The position numbers and the translations under genes were made by a program. Shown here one piece after another: positions 1 through 13,700 of a stretch of DNA of 64,000 bases. Numbering within the stretch: the stretch's first letter is position 1; each line of letters starts with the position of its first letter. This DNA comes from Hyposmocoma kahamanoa (taxonomy: Eukaryota > Arthropoda > Insecta > Lepidoptera > Cosmopterigidae). The notes under the pieces were generated by a model. It had not been told where the DNA came from. It saw only the letters and a program-made list of their open reading frames with translations, and made no database searches. The stretch spans positions 9,528,739-9,592,738 of the forward strand of contig NW_020654810.1 in the NCBI RefSeq assembly GCF_003589595.1. The letters are read 5' to 3'.

Positions 1-1140
1 AAAATGTTTTGACTGCCTATAACATTTAGTTTAATGAAAACTGTTAAAGACTGGTGCGAGTGGAAAAAGCGAAAGGGGATGCCAGAAACACAACAATTAG
101 ATATTTGTAATGTTTGATTACCCCAATAAGTGACAGGCATAACATTCATGCGTATATCTATAATTGTAAGTCAATGCGTATATCGGTTAAAATGGTAAAG
201 TTTTCGAAATTCAAATTAAAAATTAAGGATACGTTGATCGTAGCACAGCTGGGACAAAACAAATACATGAAGGAATTATAATTATCTCTTTACGCGATTG
301 AAATAAAGCCTATATACAAAATATTTTAAATAATATTAGATGGTAGATTGTGTCCTGCATTACATACATGCTATTAATATTTTTGGTTTTGTTATTTTTA
401 ATATACAGTCACGAAGATTAGAAGGTGGTGGTACCTATATTCTGACTGGAGTTATAGTATAGTGCCTTGATATCTCCAAAAAGATGGCAGCACAAAAGCG
501 GTTACAAAATGTAGGAATACCTAAAAAAGTCTCTTAACTTATGTCCACATGCTATGATCTTCTAGTCAGAGTAATACGCAATAATTTCATCGTTAATTTT
601 GTACCCGAAAACCCATAAGACCAGTAAGGAAGTAAAAATATTATATATATTTAATGCAAAAGCACGGAAATTCAGTGAGACAATTATTGAGACAGATTAA
701 TTTAAATTAATTTATTATTTATTAATTTGATTTAGATTAATTTAAATTTACTCATTTGCTGTCTGCACAAATTACTACTTGTTCTTATTATTATTTTTGC
801 ACAATGTATACTTGGTACTTGGTGTAACGGGCTGGTGTCCGCAATTCGACGTCAAGGCGCCTATTTTGCGTGTGGTGCATAATGTATAAATAAAATAACG
901 ACAATTGTAAATTTTACTACACCATTGGAAGGTTTGCTGGTACTTTTAGCACAGGTTTTCCTGTTTTAAGTACCAGCGGTCATATCTACTGATTCTTTGA
1001 TACTTGCTGCACACTATGCATGTTGTATTATTATTATGGCAAATAAATTTATTATTATTAAAAAAAGCTCATACTCGAAACTCCTCCAGGTGAAAACAGG
1101 CGTGCCCTAAATTTGAGCCTTAGAACGGAGTAAGGGTACC
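1..1140. other. AT-rich intergenic DNA, no gene seen
   Basis: No open frame with recognisable protein content was found. Bases 159-176 repeat the terminal sequence of the 8-bp-duplication element family described at 11637 and 31140 (TATAATTGTAAGTCAATG), so a solo end of that family may sit here. Bases 809-845 are part of a dispersed repeat whose inverted match lies at 14979-15015. Confidence 0.5.
781..1060 (+). repeat. Dispersed repeat, probably retroelement tail
   Basis: The 37-base stretch 809-845 recurs inverted at 14979-15015 inside TMBIM6 intron 1 with only a couple of differences. The block ends in runs of ATTATT around 1025-1060, like the 3' tail of a non-LTR element. The element family is not recognised. 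Confidence 0.4.
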
Positions 1141-1149
1141 GGAACTAGA

Positions 1150-1330
1150 GTCGGCGTTAATGAGGTTACATCCAACACAGGTAAACATACTTTTAAAAAC
1201 CTTAACTGGTCACTACATACTAAGCAAGCATCTACAGAATGGGTCTGGCCAAGGCAGATTGCTACTACTAGCAGCCTACTGCAAGGCAAAGGAAAAAAAC
1301 AAACGCATCCACGGTAAGTTATTTCACTAT
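1150..1330 (+). pseudogene. LINE RNase H domain fragment
   Basis: The frame starting near 1160 contains LTGHYILSKHL followed, after a frame change, by GLAKADC. This is the pattern at the end of the RNase H domain of insect R1/I/CR1-type non-LTR retrotransposons (a TGH motif, then a hydrophobic stretch and a cysteine-rich tail). Only about 60 codons remain and the frame is broken, so this is a dead fragment. The motif reading is from memory of the family and unsearched. Confidence 0.45.
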
Positions 1331-1399
1331 TTTATTACTCTTGAGGACGTCAAAACGCTGACATCTAAGAGCGTGAATAATTCTAATTAAAAGAGGTAA

Positions 1400-4300
1400 C
1401 AACCATTACTACGTAGCGTAGATTAATTCGAATTAAAAGTCAGAATACCTACTTACTTTCTTCTTATGTTTCCACGTGCCACTCAATTTAATTTTTAGTT
1501 TTCACCTGCCTTTATAGCAAATCATTACGGGCGTGATTTTCTGATATTTATAGGTATAACAAATTTCCATATATGTTTAACAATTTATGAGATACAAGGA
1601 TTTAAGAAGATTAAATAGCTGTTTTTAACGTTTCCGAACGCATGAAAGTAAGTTCAGCATGTTATGAGTTTTTGAATCACATCACACAGACACAGACATC
1701 AAAATCATAATAATATTAAAAATATTTACTTACATATTTTGAATATTATTATGTTTTTGGTGTCTGTAGACTTGGAGTTCCGAAAATATAATTATCGTCC
1801 TCGAGTGTACACGCGTCGTTCTATTCATCTATCTATATTCATATATTATATAGATATATTGTGTATCTATAGAGAAATTTCTCAATTATAAGCTCGAAAT
1901 AAAGAAAATTAGCGGCCATTCCGGTTACTGAGTGAAATAGCGGGCGCGTTATAGAGCGGCGCGAAGTGTGGTGCGGCCCGCGCAGGCGGTGTCAGCCGAT
2001 GTCGCTGAACCCGCGCAAGTCAAGGGCCGCGGTCGACGACCGCGCACCAACAATACGCACCGCACACTTACTATTGCTCCTATTTCACACTTGTTTATGT
2101 TTACTCTACCTTCACATAGTATTTACAACTGCAGGGCCTATCGGTTTCAGGTGTTAAGTTAAGATGTGGTGCGGACGACAACGATGAGTAATGACTTCAA
2201 TAGGGTTTGTCATTTCATAGGTAAAGTTTGTTTTAATGCAGTTGATGTTGTTGTTGATATTATTTTTTACCTTTGTTTTTCAAATTATGAAGGTATTTAT
2301 ATACTGTGCAGTTTGTAGCTTTACTTTTGTTTAACGGGGGAGACCGAAAAGTGCTGTAGTTTCCACAAGAAGATAATTCGATTTTTCTCCTGTAACCTGA
2401 TTACTTTAGTAATTTTTATGGTTGGTTCGCATTGTGCATATAATAGGCCGTTTGGTTGTCTGCCCTCCTTGTCCTAATTAACGCATTTGTAGTTCAGTAA
2501 CTTTCGAGATATTAGCACCTAAAGTTTTATTGTCACTGAATAAATTCAATTACGCTGATTTTGCTTCGTTCTCGTTTCGCTGATCTCGTTTTACTGATCC
2601 CAGATACGTTAATAACTCAATTTAAAAATGCCGATTATGTTAGTTATGATAAGGTAGATTAGTCGGTTTTATTTCTGGCTTTATATACGCTACACGATGT
2701 GAAAACTACCCGTGGTCTCAGCTACATATCATTTTATAGGATCAATAAAAAATACAGATATTAGACAATCGTGAATAAGACAATACGACACGTAAGTACC
2801 TACTCGTAAATCTGCCCTGCGCAATCGAAAAAGCGGCTAAGTGACAAAATAATTTTTTGATATATCATAAAAAACCATAATCCAGTTTTTGAATATTGAA
2901 ATTATTTAATGATGTTTCAGCTATGCATCGTTAGAGTAAAGTCCGATAAATCGAACACTTTAACTATATATAGTTTTGACTAGAGATATACTATAGTTTT
3001 GACTCTACAACAGAACTTCGACACGTTACTCCGACTATATGTTACGTCGACATGACTTTACTCAGACACTATGCTACTTCGACAACACAGACGAGATGTT
3101 TCTTAAAACATCTTTGTACTCCGATAAGAATGATCACCATTACAAACCCATGTACGAAAAGGTTTCTTATATCAATCAATACAACAAAAAAAATCGTATA
3201 ATTCAAACTAATCGTCGCTTAACCGTTACTTTAAAGTGTAACACCCAAATTAACATGCCCATTTATTTTTTCGTTTGGAATTTATATTTTACAAGATAAC
3301 AAAGTATTTACCGAGTTGTTACATTTTCGCGATTGTTACACATAGGAACTGAAACTATTTTTTTTAATGTAAATCGCGTGTATATATTTCTTGTTATTAT
3401 CGAAAAAATCCGATCCAAAAAAGTAGTTTAATTTCTATTCCATATAATAAGGTAACAACGACCTATTACGAAAACAAGATAGTTTTTGAGTACTGCAGTA
3501 TTGCAGATTGTTTAGTAATGAAGTAACTGAACTAGATTTACTCGAATATTTACCCGATTAGTAAGTCCACAAGGCTGAAAGCAAGCGACCGAAAAGAGGC
3601 TAGCGTTGTGTAATGTTGACATGAATTGCAACTATTTCATTGAGATAGCTTTGTTGTAGTAATCGGCCGAATATGGAACGCGACTGGCGGCGTGAGCGGT
3701 CGACGATCGCCACGACGACGGCCGGTCACTGACCTGCACACGCACGCCGCACGCCACGTCACACGATACTCTATGAACACACCCTATGGCTCAAATTTCA
3801 TACACTATACCTTGCAAAGCCATATGGTGTCCTTTTAAATGTGTAACTATAGTATAATTTTTCCAGTACAAACACAAACTGATTTTAAACAAGAAAGTTT
3901 CAACATTCTAATCTTTTAAATTTCCACATACTAATCTATTTATAACCTGTGGATTGAGTTAAAAAGCGAACCAAGTAATAATAGCTGAAAGTCCAGATCT
4001 CTTTTCTGCCCTTAAAATACGAGTTCGCCTGTTTGTAATATTTTCTTTACATTCTATATTTACCAAGATAACATACTTTGTAAGTGATTAATACAAACCT
4101 TATGCCAGATGATATCAGGGACACCCGGTCGTCGACCCAACCTTTTTAGACCTTTGCACGTAAAGTACAAGCTTTTGTATTAACAAAATATGCCAATTAT
4201 GACTGTTTCCTTCTCTGTATTTTCGTTATGTTGCTTGTTAAAGCACCAATAATACAATCTTTAGGTTTATAGTCAATTAATTTGAAATGTAAAATTCTTT

Positions 4301-5690
4301 GTCAAATTTCATAAGTTTCCACCTCACTTTTGAATTATTTAAATCCACTGTAATGCAGACAGTTGTTCTGAGTAACAATATCGATTTGCGGAATGGATAT
4401 AGGTTGCAGCGCTCCACTATGTAGCACGTTGTGCATGAGGGCAGTCACCACATCACGGCCGGTCGTCGACCCGGTCGCGGCCTCGCTACACGCGGCTTCA
4501 CGCTCCACTGTGAACGCATCCTAAAGATTATTTGACAATCTATCTATAGATTTCTTCACATGGATATTGATGATTATTATATTAGTCTTTAGGTGAAGCG
4601 CAAATTCAGTTAGATTAAAACAAAGACTTAAGGAATCCAAATTTAGTCTGAAGCTCAAGAGCTGAAAACAAATCAATCAACTCAACAACAAGTGTTTTTC
4701 CCATATCAGTTAACTAGTTAGTAAATATTGATACTGCTGTATTAATTGATAAGTGTGCTCGAGGGCATTGGCTCAGTGTAGCTCCAAGCCCATTTCAGAC
4801 GCAAAACATTAAAGTCACGTTTGTTGAAACAAATACTCATCAGAAACCGCAGAGAAACAATAAAATCGTGAAACAGGACAATGTACGAGTCGAACATATT
4901 AGCAGTTCGTCACAGGTTTTATGGGCGCATGGAAGCCGTAAACCGTTCAAGAGATATTCATATCAAGAGCAGCATCGCCTTTAGGTGAACTCATTTAAGA
5001 ATACATTTTGGCTAACGGCCGTTCGGCGAGAGGTTAATCGTCGTTCACCTGCGGTTAACTGTTGTGGCTTTGTTTGCCGCAGTTTGCTTGCTGGCCGTTT
5101 CCGCAGCGCGACCGTGAACGTGGTCGCTCACCCGTCGCACTCGCAGTAAAGTCGACAACATTATTGTGCGGGGGCGGTGCACTGTTCACATTACTTGAGA
5201 CGTCCTCAACGGACATCCATCCTCGATTCGATCACACCATGTCATCGCAAACTGCGGGTGTTGCTGCTAAACCCAAATAATAAAAGGAATCGAACCAGTT
5301 ACTCATGAGTCACTACGTGAGTCAAAGGACATTGGAAAATAAATTTTGCCTTTGGACTTCAACGTTGCCTACATATAACCTACTACATAAGTTGTACAAT
5401 TAAAGAGACAAACGAAATTTTCAAACGAGATTAATCATATTTAAGAGAAACTTAATTGTACATATATGCCGACAGAAGCACACAAACAAGACATTACAAT
5501 GTTCATTTGTTTTATTTGTCTATAAATATATTTTAGGTTATAAAAATGTGCTGGCAACAGGCTACGAACAACACGCCCGCCTCCCTGATTCCACGTGGTT
5601 TCTTTGAAACTCTAGTAAAACTAAATTTGGCTAATTCTTATTCCCAAGGCGTAATAAGCAATAATACCTACGTATAGTTAACAAAGTCAA
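1400..5690. other. Intergenic DNA with GC-rich patches
   Basis: This 4.3 kb stretch has no supported gene. Against an AT-rich background there are compact GC-rich patches at about 1911-2065, 3662-3770, 4425-4520 and 5040-5240. The 4425-4520 patch is bracketed by two similar strings, GCTCCACTATG near 4411 and GCTCCACTGTG near 4501, suggesting a short mobile repeat. The short open frames overlapping the patches have no recognisable domain, and untranslated first exons or promoters of a gene lying left of the window cannot be excluded. Confidence 0.4.
3324..3395 (+). repeat. Dispersed repeat, copy 1
   Basis: The block running from TTTTCGCGA through TGTTACACATAGGAAC to AAATCGCGTG resembles 16431-16495 in TMBIM6 intron 2 over about 70 bases. 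It is a shared dispersed repeat of unknown type. Confidence 0.5.
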
Positions 5691-5699
5691 ACGTTATCT

Positions 5700-5886
5700 G
5701 GGGGTCTACTCTCGATCTCCGTCCGAAACAATTACTGTCAAATAAGTAATATTCGACAAAATTAAAAGACAAGTATCAAGTATGAAGCTTTATTCGTATC
5801 ACGCGTCCTTTAATTTGGTCAAGTATTGCTTATTTGGCAGTAATTGTTTTGGACGGATGTCGGACGGAGATCGAGAGTAGACCCCC
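5700..5886. mobile_element. 187-bp palindromic MITE
   Basis: The left end GGGGGTCTACTCTCGATCTC is mirrored by the right end GAGATCGAGAGTAGACCCCC, and the arms continue to pair (CCGTCCGAAACAATTACTG on the left against the complementary run near 5840-5865) for about 45 bases with small gaps. The central part is unpaired. There is no coding capacity. The flanks (TTATCT and TGATTT) give no clear target duplication, so the superfamily is unknown. Confidence 0.75.
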
Positions 5887-7787
5887 TGATTTCAGAACAC
5901 TGGACATGTAAAAGTTGTTTAAAATTAATAACAAGACGAAAAATACCTAAAATTTATGTGTCGCTTGGTTAAAAGTCCGCCGTGGTACAGTTATAATAAA
6001 AATGTGTATAACGCTACAGAAGGAAACTTATATGGAACGTATGACGCAAATGTTGCCCAATATGGGAGAATGAGTCACAACGTGTGTCAGTCTATAACCA
6101 CTAGGGCACAAAATAGACACATCCTTTGTATATTTTGTTTCATTGTATCGGGAGCACATCAGGAGCCAAAGTCCATTACGGAAGATTACCGAGGAGGGAG
6201 GCCGTGTGGTACGGCAAGTGGAATGGAACCCGCGACCTTGCGAGGGCGAGGTCACACTCCCCGCTCTCCCGTACACCCCCGGCAGCTTCTACCTGCGACT
6301 CCGCGCACGTCATTTCGAACCCTCGTGCTCTGTAGATACCTAACCATAACAATACCAGCTGCCAACGTTAATTTGCGACGCAAGGTCATGTTTGTTCCGA
6401 CACATTATGAACAAAAAATGTTAATATTATTTCTACCTACATTATGTAAATCGTCCTTTAACAACACTGCTGTATACCAAATTAACTAGATTGTCATGAA
6501 ATTATAGCAACAGGTTTCGGATGCGAAATTTATTCTCAATTGTCTATGTTAAGTTGTCACATAAAATTGGAGATCTATCACACGATTGTTTTACAGCTGT
6601 TTATATATGTTTTACGGCTATGTAATTGGTACCTTGCTTGACATTAGTCAAGTATATATCAATTGGTAATTCTTGCAAAACCCATTATATGAAGAACATT
6701 TCTCCCTTTCAACCCTGCTTTCCCCCGCATCTTTGCTTGCGTAGGTTACTACAATAGATAACTAGGCGAGTTCTACAATGCAAAGCCTAATTTACTTTAT
6801 ACGTTCTGTATGGCAAGTACGTGATTATTGTATTAGATTTTGTGTGCGGGTGGGTAGTGGACAAACGGGCAGCGCTAAACGCGGGCGGCGAGCACGATGT
6901 CGGCCGAGCGCGGCCTTGGCCGTGATCGCACGCTCGATATAGCCCGGCCGCCCCCGCCGCCTACCGCCCACCCGTCACCTACCTGCCACTGAAACCCCAT
7001 CTCCACAAATCACCCCCATACCCCTGAAACTCTACCGTTCACCGGCTATTTTAAATTGAACTATGATGCAAGCGTATTATCAGGGTCATATTTTCCTATA
7101 TACGTAGTTACGTTGGTACGGACTTATTTACAAACGTACATTATAAAGAATAAATCACCGACGTAAACTTGGTGCATATAATAAAGCCTTATATAATTTA
7201 GCGTATATACACAATCAGCAAGCAGACAGCGGCGTAAGGGCGAATCAAAATTAGGCACTAAGAGTACGGAGCAAAGTGATATCACTGTATAGCGTGTTTG
7301 TCCCTGAACTCCGACCGCCAAGCGTGAGTGACGCACATGGACGCAAATATCACCGACCCTGACCTTCGGTCTAAAGTAATCTTCGTAATGTCAAGTACCA
7401 CGCCTACCCTCCACACGATACCACCATCAATGTCTATCAGCTATATACCTATATATTACTATCATAAAACGTGGCGTTCAATTACATAATGTTCAGGTAT
7501 TAACTAGTCATAAAGTCATAACGATAACACAAAATTACTGAAATTATCGTTACAGAGGAATATGCCAACCCTACATGTACATGTATTAATCACTTATATT
7601 ATTATAGTGTAATTTATATCTATAACTCATTAATTTGTGGAAACACTTGTTTTATTTATAAAGTTTACAATATCACAATTTTCGAGTATCTGTACGCAAC
7701 AATTTCAAAGCAAATAAAAATACATACATACATTTTATAGATTTATTTTAAAAAATCTTTATTTACATACGCAATTTACCTTCAGAA
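5887..7787. other. Intergenic DNA 3' of FTSJ3, no gene seen
   Basis: A GC-rich patch at about 6843-6985 is framed by GCGGGTGGGTAG near 6847 and the partly complementary CTACCGCCCACCCG near 6961, so it could fold back. A second GC-rich patch lies at 6183-6310. The long open frame at 5956-6489 runs through this patch and shows no known domain, so it is not called as a gene. Confidence 0.4.
7758..7763 (-). promoter_or_regulatory. FTSJ3 polyadenylation signal
   Basis: AATAAA on the minus strand lies 24 bases after the FTSJ3 stop codon. A second AATAAA is at 7742-7747. These fit a very short 3' untranslated region. Confidence 0.6.
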
Positions 7788-10700
7788 CTACTTTGTTTTC
7801 CCTCCTTTCTTTTTGAGTGGTTTATTCTTTTTGGGACCTTTTTGCGCTTTTTTGCTGCGACCTTTTGTTTTTTCTTTAGCCTTTTGTGCGCGGAGATCCT
7901 TTTTCATTCTCGGGTCGACTACCTTGTAACGTCCTTTAACTCCTGTGGGCCGCTTCATACGTTTCGCTGATGTGTGTTTTTTGGCCACTACATACGTAAC
8001 TTTTTTCTTATCTCCTGCCTGCGCCTTTTTGTACAACTGCCTGACTTGTTGAGCCTTTTCTCTTTCCGACATGTCTGCGTTTTCCATGACGGCCTCAACC
8101 TTCTTCTTAGCTCGTTCCATTTTCTTTATCATGCGCTTCTTCTTTCTCGCTTTCGCTTCAACTACTTTCTTGATCGGTCGCGCATTTATATCTTGAAGTC
8201 TGCTATTGTAATCTTCTTTGTATTGCTGTAATAAAGTAACTTATTATTTGGCAATTATAATAGCTGTTAAATCGGTATACAAAGTTTTTGCTAGTATATA
8301 TTGTGTGTAACTTTTTTAAATTCACTTTTATAATCATAAATCGTTGCATTTATCACCGCCCAACGTATTTTGTCCAATATACTTAAAAATTGCACATAGC
8401 AACAATGTGATATGATTTTCTTTGACATTTTTATTTCTTTCTATTGCGCGTAAGAGATTTTTGTATTATGTTACCTCAGGTATCAGTACAGGTTTCTTCA
8501 TATGTTTCTTCTCATCTTCCGTGAACCAATCGGGCAGATTTTTGTCGTTGAACGCATATCGATTCCACGCGTCGTCGATCAGGTCACGTTTGAACTTCTT
8601 CGACGTGGCTATCATTGTACCGAGAGCTAGCGCTTCCGCATCCATTTTTAGTGTCTTTTTCAAACGTTTTAACTCTAAAATAATTTAAAAAGATGACTTA
8701 ATATAAACATTTTGCATGTACAGCAATATATCAATATTCATAATTAAGCAAATACATTTTTTGGGTTCTGCCTAAAAAGTCAGCCTACTGTAGACATGTC
8801 ATCTTAAGTAAACTTTAAGTATATTGACCTGGATCTTGTGGCACAACATCAAAGGCATCCTTTTTGCCTTTAGCGCCCGCCTTGGCGTCATTACTGATTG
8901 ATTCTTCAACATCATAATCACTATCTGAGTCATCAGAGCTCTCAGAGTGAGATAGTTTGCGCTTTGCACCATGACGATTTGATTTTGTTATCATTTCTAT
9001 GTCCTCTTTGACTTTCTTTCCTAAAACATCAATTTAAAAAGAATTTATATAAATACATACGACATCACAGTAAGCCACGCATTGATGGATCTTGTTCCAT
9101 TGCACTGGAGACGATAATCGAACAAAAATGTATAGTTTGATATGCTGTCGACAGTACAAGAAGTTGTTTTTAAGTAGATGTTTAAAACAATTAAATAAAA
9201 CAATGTCAGTGAAGGTACTGTGAACAGCACATCAAGTTATACACTTTTTTACGAATATTGCCTGTGCAATGGAACAATTTCCTGTTTTTTTTTTATGTTT
9301 TGCCATCTGTACAATTCCTCAAGAAACAATGGCTTTGAATGGTTAAAAACAATAGCAGACCAATAAAATATGCAATTTAAAGACTGTTAATTTTACAACC
9401 CTTACTCTTATTCTAATTTACCTTTCTCTTTAAAGATCGTAGCCATTTTGTCCAAATCGACTTTCTCGTCTTCATCTTCATCAAGATCCCTAAATGAATC
9501 TTTTTGAAACCAAAGCTCTGCTTTCATCTCTCTCTTTGTTAATGGATCAGTATTGTCCAAATCAGTTAGCAACGGGTTGTTTTTCGGGATTGTGGGTGCT
9601 TTCGTCGATTTACTATTAACCAAGGTATTTAGTTTTGTAAGTTTAGCCAATTTCTTGCGGGATTTCTTTTCGTCGTCAGAATCTGAGAATGCTGTAAACG
9701 TATTTGGGTTATTTACGTGTATTATAATTCAAAAACACAAAATAGGTGGTGTTGAGTTCTTGTGAAACAAACATGTTTAAGCAGCTCCATAATTTTAGTA
9801 CATTTGACAAGTTTAAAGGCCCAACAAAATATAAAAATCATACCGGCGGGACGGCGCGGCGGCGGTGTACAGAAATTACATAAGGCTAGATTTTTAGCAA
9901 AATATGTGTAATTTACAATGGTGTACATCGATCTACTGGAAATACTGGAAATTACGAAATAAAAAAATATTCAAGTTTTATCTTCTCATATAAACTAACT
10001 GCCTCCGTGGCCGAACGGTTACCGGACTGCCATGCAGAGGTCCTGGGTTCGATTCCCAGGCTGGGAGAAACGTGTGTATGGACTACATTTATTTCTCACG
10101 TGAGTTTGGGTGTCATTTGTGGTTGTCTATGTGTGTGTCCATGACACCCGCGACACAAGTTTCCCTAGGGGTTTCCCTAGTGCGGGGCTATGTTGAATGT
10201 GTGCGCTATATAAAACTTGTATGAGTGCAAAATATTTGTGGGTTTTGTATTTATTGTTGATCACCCAGAGAATGATTTCGATCTTATTCTTACAACAACA
10301 GACCGCATAGAGTTTGCGCACGAGTGTGACGATTTCTATTTTGACAAAAATCTGACATCTAATATCAATCAATCAATCTGTCCTATAATAATAATGTTTA
10401 ATATAAAATCTTTATTTGTGTTAAATGTAAACCCCATACATGTTTATTTTTTTTTATAAAATAAAATATGGTTTAAAACTGCATTATTTAAAACCAACAT
10501 TAACTGTGTCAAATTATGGCGTCTGATCTTTATTGTGCCCAAATACAAATCATTATATACAACCATTTCATTCAAATATTCGATTGAATCAAAACTACAA
10601 TTAAACAACATTCTTACCTAGTGTTTCCTTGTCTTGTTCACTTTCAGAATCCGACTCCATTTCTAATTCACTATCAGAGTCCTTATAATACAAGCCTGAA

Positions 10701-13700
10701 GAATCCAGTTTTGAAGATTCTACATCATACTTCATGTACTTGGGTTTAATTTTCAATTCATCATCAGATTCGTCACTCTCTTCAGCCACTATGTCTGGTT
10801 GCTGATCTATTATTTTTGTAAGTTGCTGAAAATAGGTATAATAATAATAGACCCATTTGCCTCATATATGATTAGGTGCCATTATATATTAACTTTTTTT
10901 ATAGACATACTATTAAAGCACAATATACTATTTTGTCATAAACATTTTTGAGTCAGCTACATTAAAAATAATTTCTCATTTTTCAATACATAAAATTTTA
11001 CACTGTAAAATAAATAGCAAACCTCAGCATTTTTAATATCAGATAATCTGAACAGGTCATGGCTCTCCTCTGTGGGTCCATCATCTCCTTTTAGTACCAT
11101 CTTCAAGTTCATTTTTTCCGCCAACTTCTGTCTTTGCTTATTCAACTGTTTCCTCTTACGCTTTGATGCACGACGCTCTTCATCCTTAAATTATGAGTAA
11201 AATTAATAATGTAGCATCCTGAACTCTGAATCAACTTCTTCAACATTAGTTTTAGAATCCAATTCTCGTTTTCACCTGAAGCCCAGCAATTTGTTCATCA
11301 ACTTCTGCGTTCTCATCAGCAGGGACATCTTCCTTGCAATCCCCTTCAGCTGCATTTGGCTCTACCTCAAGCTTCGGCTCCTGAAATTGTGTGATATACA
11401 AGAAATTTAAGTCTTAAAGGCACACAATTTGTTTTGGCACATATTTTATTATACAACACAAGTCTAGTTAGTAAGCCCATCATCCACAAAAATCTAAATA
11501 AATTAGATGTTGAGATGTTGTGTATCAGAATTGTGTTTGTGATTAGAAATAAAGACCCAAACCCACAAAGCAACAATAATTTTCAAGTAAAATGTGGAAT
11601 GTAATAACTGTAAGGATCATTTTATTTATTTACAGTCATTGACTTATAATTATATGGACGTCGGGTCCGCGCTAAAAAGTGTCTGCACTTGTAAGCGCTA
11701 AAATCGTATACAGAGCGCCAAACTCCGCTTTAGTCTTCATTTGTTCGACTGACAGCGCGATACTACGATGACATTACAATTTAAATTTCGAATAGGTTGC
11801 CTTGGGACATTTTTTTTCGTGGTTTTTGTATTAGACCCGTCGTCCATTTATTTGTAAGTCAATGTTTACAGTTAAAAAAGTGTTTCATTTAAATGTGTCA
11901 GCAGCAAGACTTTGATGCTCGTAAAACATAAATTATAAATATAAATATCAAAATAACAGCAAACCTCACCAGTGATGCCTTGAATTCTTTCATCTGCTTC
12001 AGCCAGTGAAGCAATATCTTCAGGTCCTTCCTACCCAACACCTTGATGTCCTTGCAGCATTCTTTTATTTCCTGTGTTGTCTTGGCATGCTGCAGTATTG
12101 ACTTGTCATCTAACATAATCTATAAATCAATATTAAGATTTGTAATAATATTCTTTTGACTAGGAGCACTATATTAATGTATGTACGAGTATGAACCTCT
12201 CTAAAATCAATAAAATGCTTATTCATAGTACTTTTTATTGTACTGGCTACAAACAGGTGTTAAATACTCTCCATGGAACTAAATTACCAATTTATTTACC
12301 CATAATCTATGAATTGAGGAGCTTTGGAATGAAAATCAATGAGTCTGATGAATTTTAATTCTAAATTTGTCTGGTCTCATTGAATGGATTTGTCACATTG
12401 TGTTCAGAGAGTGCATTTGAAATCTACTATGAAGGAGGAGGTAGTGGTTGCTATTAATGTGGATAAATTATTCATAGAAATATACAAAAACTACCATTTG
12501 GCATAAAAGAAGAACCAGTCAAAATGTGACTTATCACTTTTTGTTCTGACTCTCCTCAATTTACAAGTGTTGTAAATTAAAAGGTGTTGATATATCAACC
12601 ACAGACATGGCTTGGAAGCTTTTTTGCACCAAGGCTCTCTTTTATTCACTTTTAACATTCTTCTTCAATCCTCATGCAACTGGCCATCATTAAACTAGAA
12701 TTTCATAAAAATTACCTGAGAGCAACCCTGCAATAAATCAATGTGGTCCTCTTTCCCCATAAAGTCAGAAACTGGCACAGGATGAAAAGTAGTATAATCA
12801 TTTTCTTTATACCCTTCAGCTTTAGCTTTCTTCTGCTTTTCCGGGTGCAATAAGTTTGTGTGTTGTTTTTTTACAATCTCTAAATCTTCAAACACATATT
12901 TAGGGTCAAAGAACTTTGGGTCTACAGTATCAGGAGCAATGTAGCCTTGGCAGACAACAAATATCTCTGAAGATTCATTACGAGACGCCTGAGGCTTGGT
13001 AGCATGAACTTTCTTAAAAAATTGTTTAAACACCCACAATAAAGCATGGTAGTCTTTGGATCTGAAAACTTTAGTGATAAACCAGCCACCTTCCCTCAAG
13101 AAGTTTGTGGCTAGTTTCATTGCACTCAATGTTAGGCATGTTTGTTGGTACGCATCATGAAGCCAATTCAAACCAACATTTGGGGCACCATCGTTTAGGA
13201 CAACATCAGCTTTCCATGTTTTAATTTCTTTCTTAATGGCTGATTTACACTTCTCAGTGGTAATATCCTCCGTCAAACTGATACAGCCAGGCACGGGCTT
13301 GATAGGGAACAGATCGACACCTATCACCACACTTGACACTGGCATGTTCTGATGAGCCACTTGCATCCATCCTCCTGGCGCTGCGCACAAATCTATGCAT
13401 ACTCGAGATCTTTGCAAAAACCCAAACTTTCTATTCAACTGTATTAATTTAAATGCAGCTCTGGAACGATAACCTGAAAATAAATACAACCTTAGCTTTA
13501 ACGTTCGAAGAATATATACGAAGGTATCTTAATTTTTAGGCACTTCATGTAAATCATTTGAATACTTTATAATATTTGTAAAGAGATAACAAAGTTTTTA
13601 TTATTATTAATATAATGTTTTAATAAATTAGCTTATAGATAATACCTGTTTCTTTAGCGAGCTGATAATATTTATCTTTTCGCTGTTTTCCTACTTTCGT

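Noticed and set aside
3039..3299. 86-codon open frame
   Set aside because: Composition is like the AT-rich surroundings and there is no recognisable motif.
5956..6489. 177-codon open frame in the left intergenic region
   Set aside because: No domain, low-complexity GC-rich middle, and no splice or homology support; probably a chance frame across a GC-rich patch.
10000..10075. Functional tRNA gene suggested by A and B boxes
   Set aside because: The same tRNA-like head is attached to a conserved body in four places, and the acceptor stem does not pair well, so it is a SINE head.
13482..13645. Additional FTSJ3 coding sequence in intron 1
   Set aside because: Exons 13646-13712 and 12716-13473 join in phase without it, and stops occur between them.
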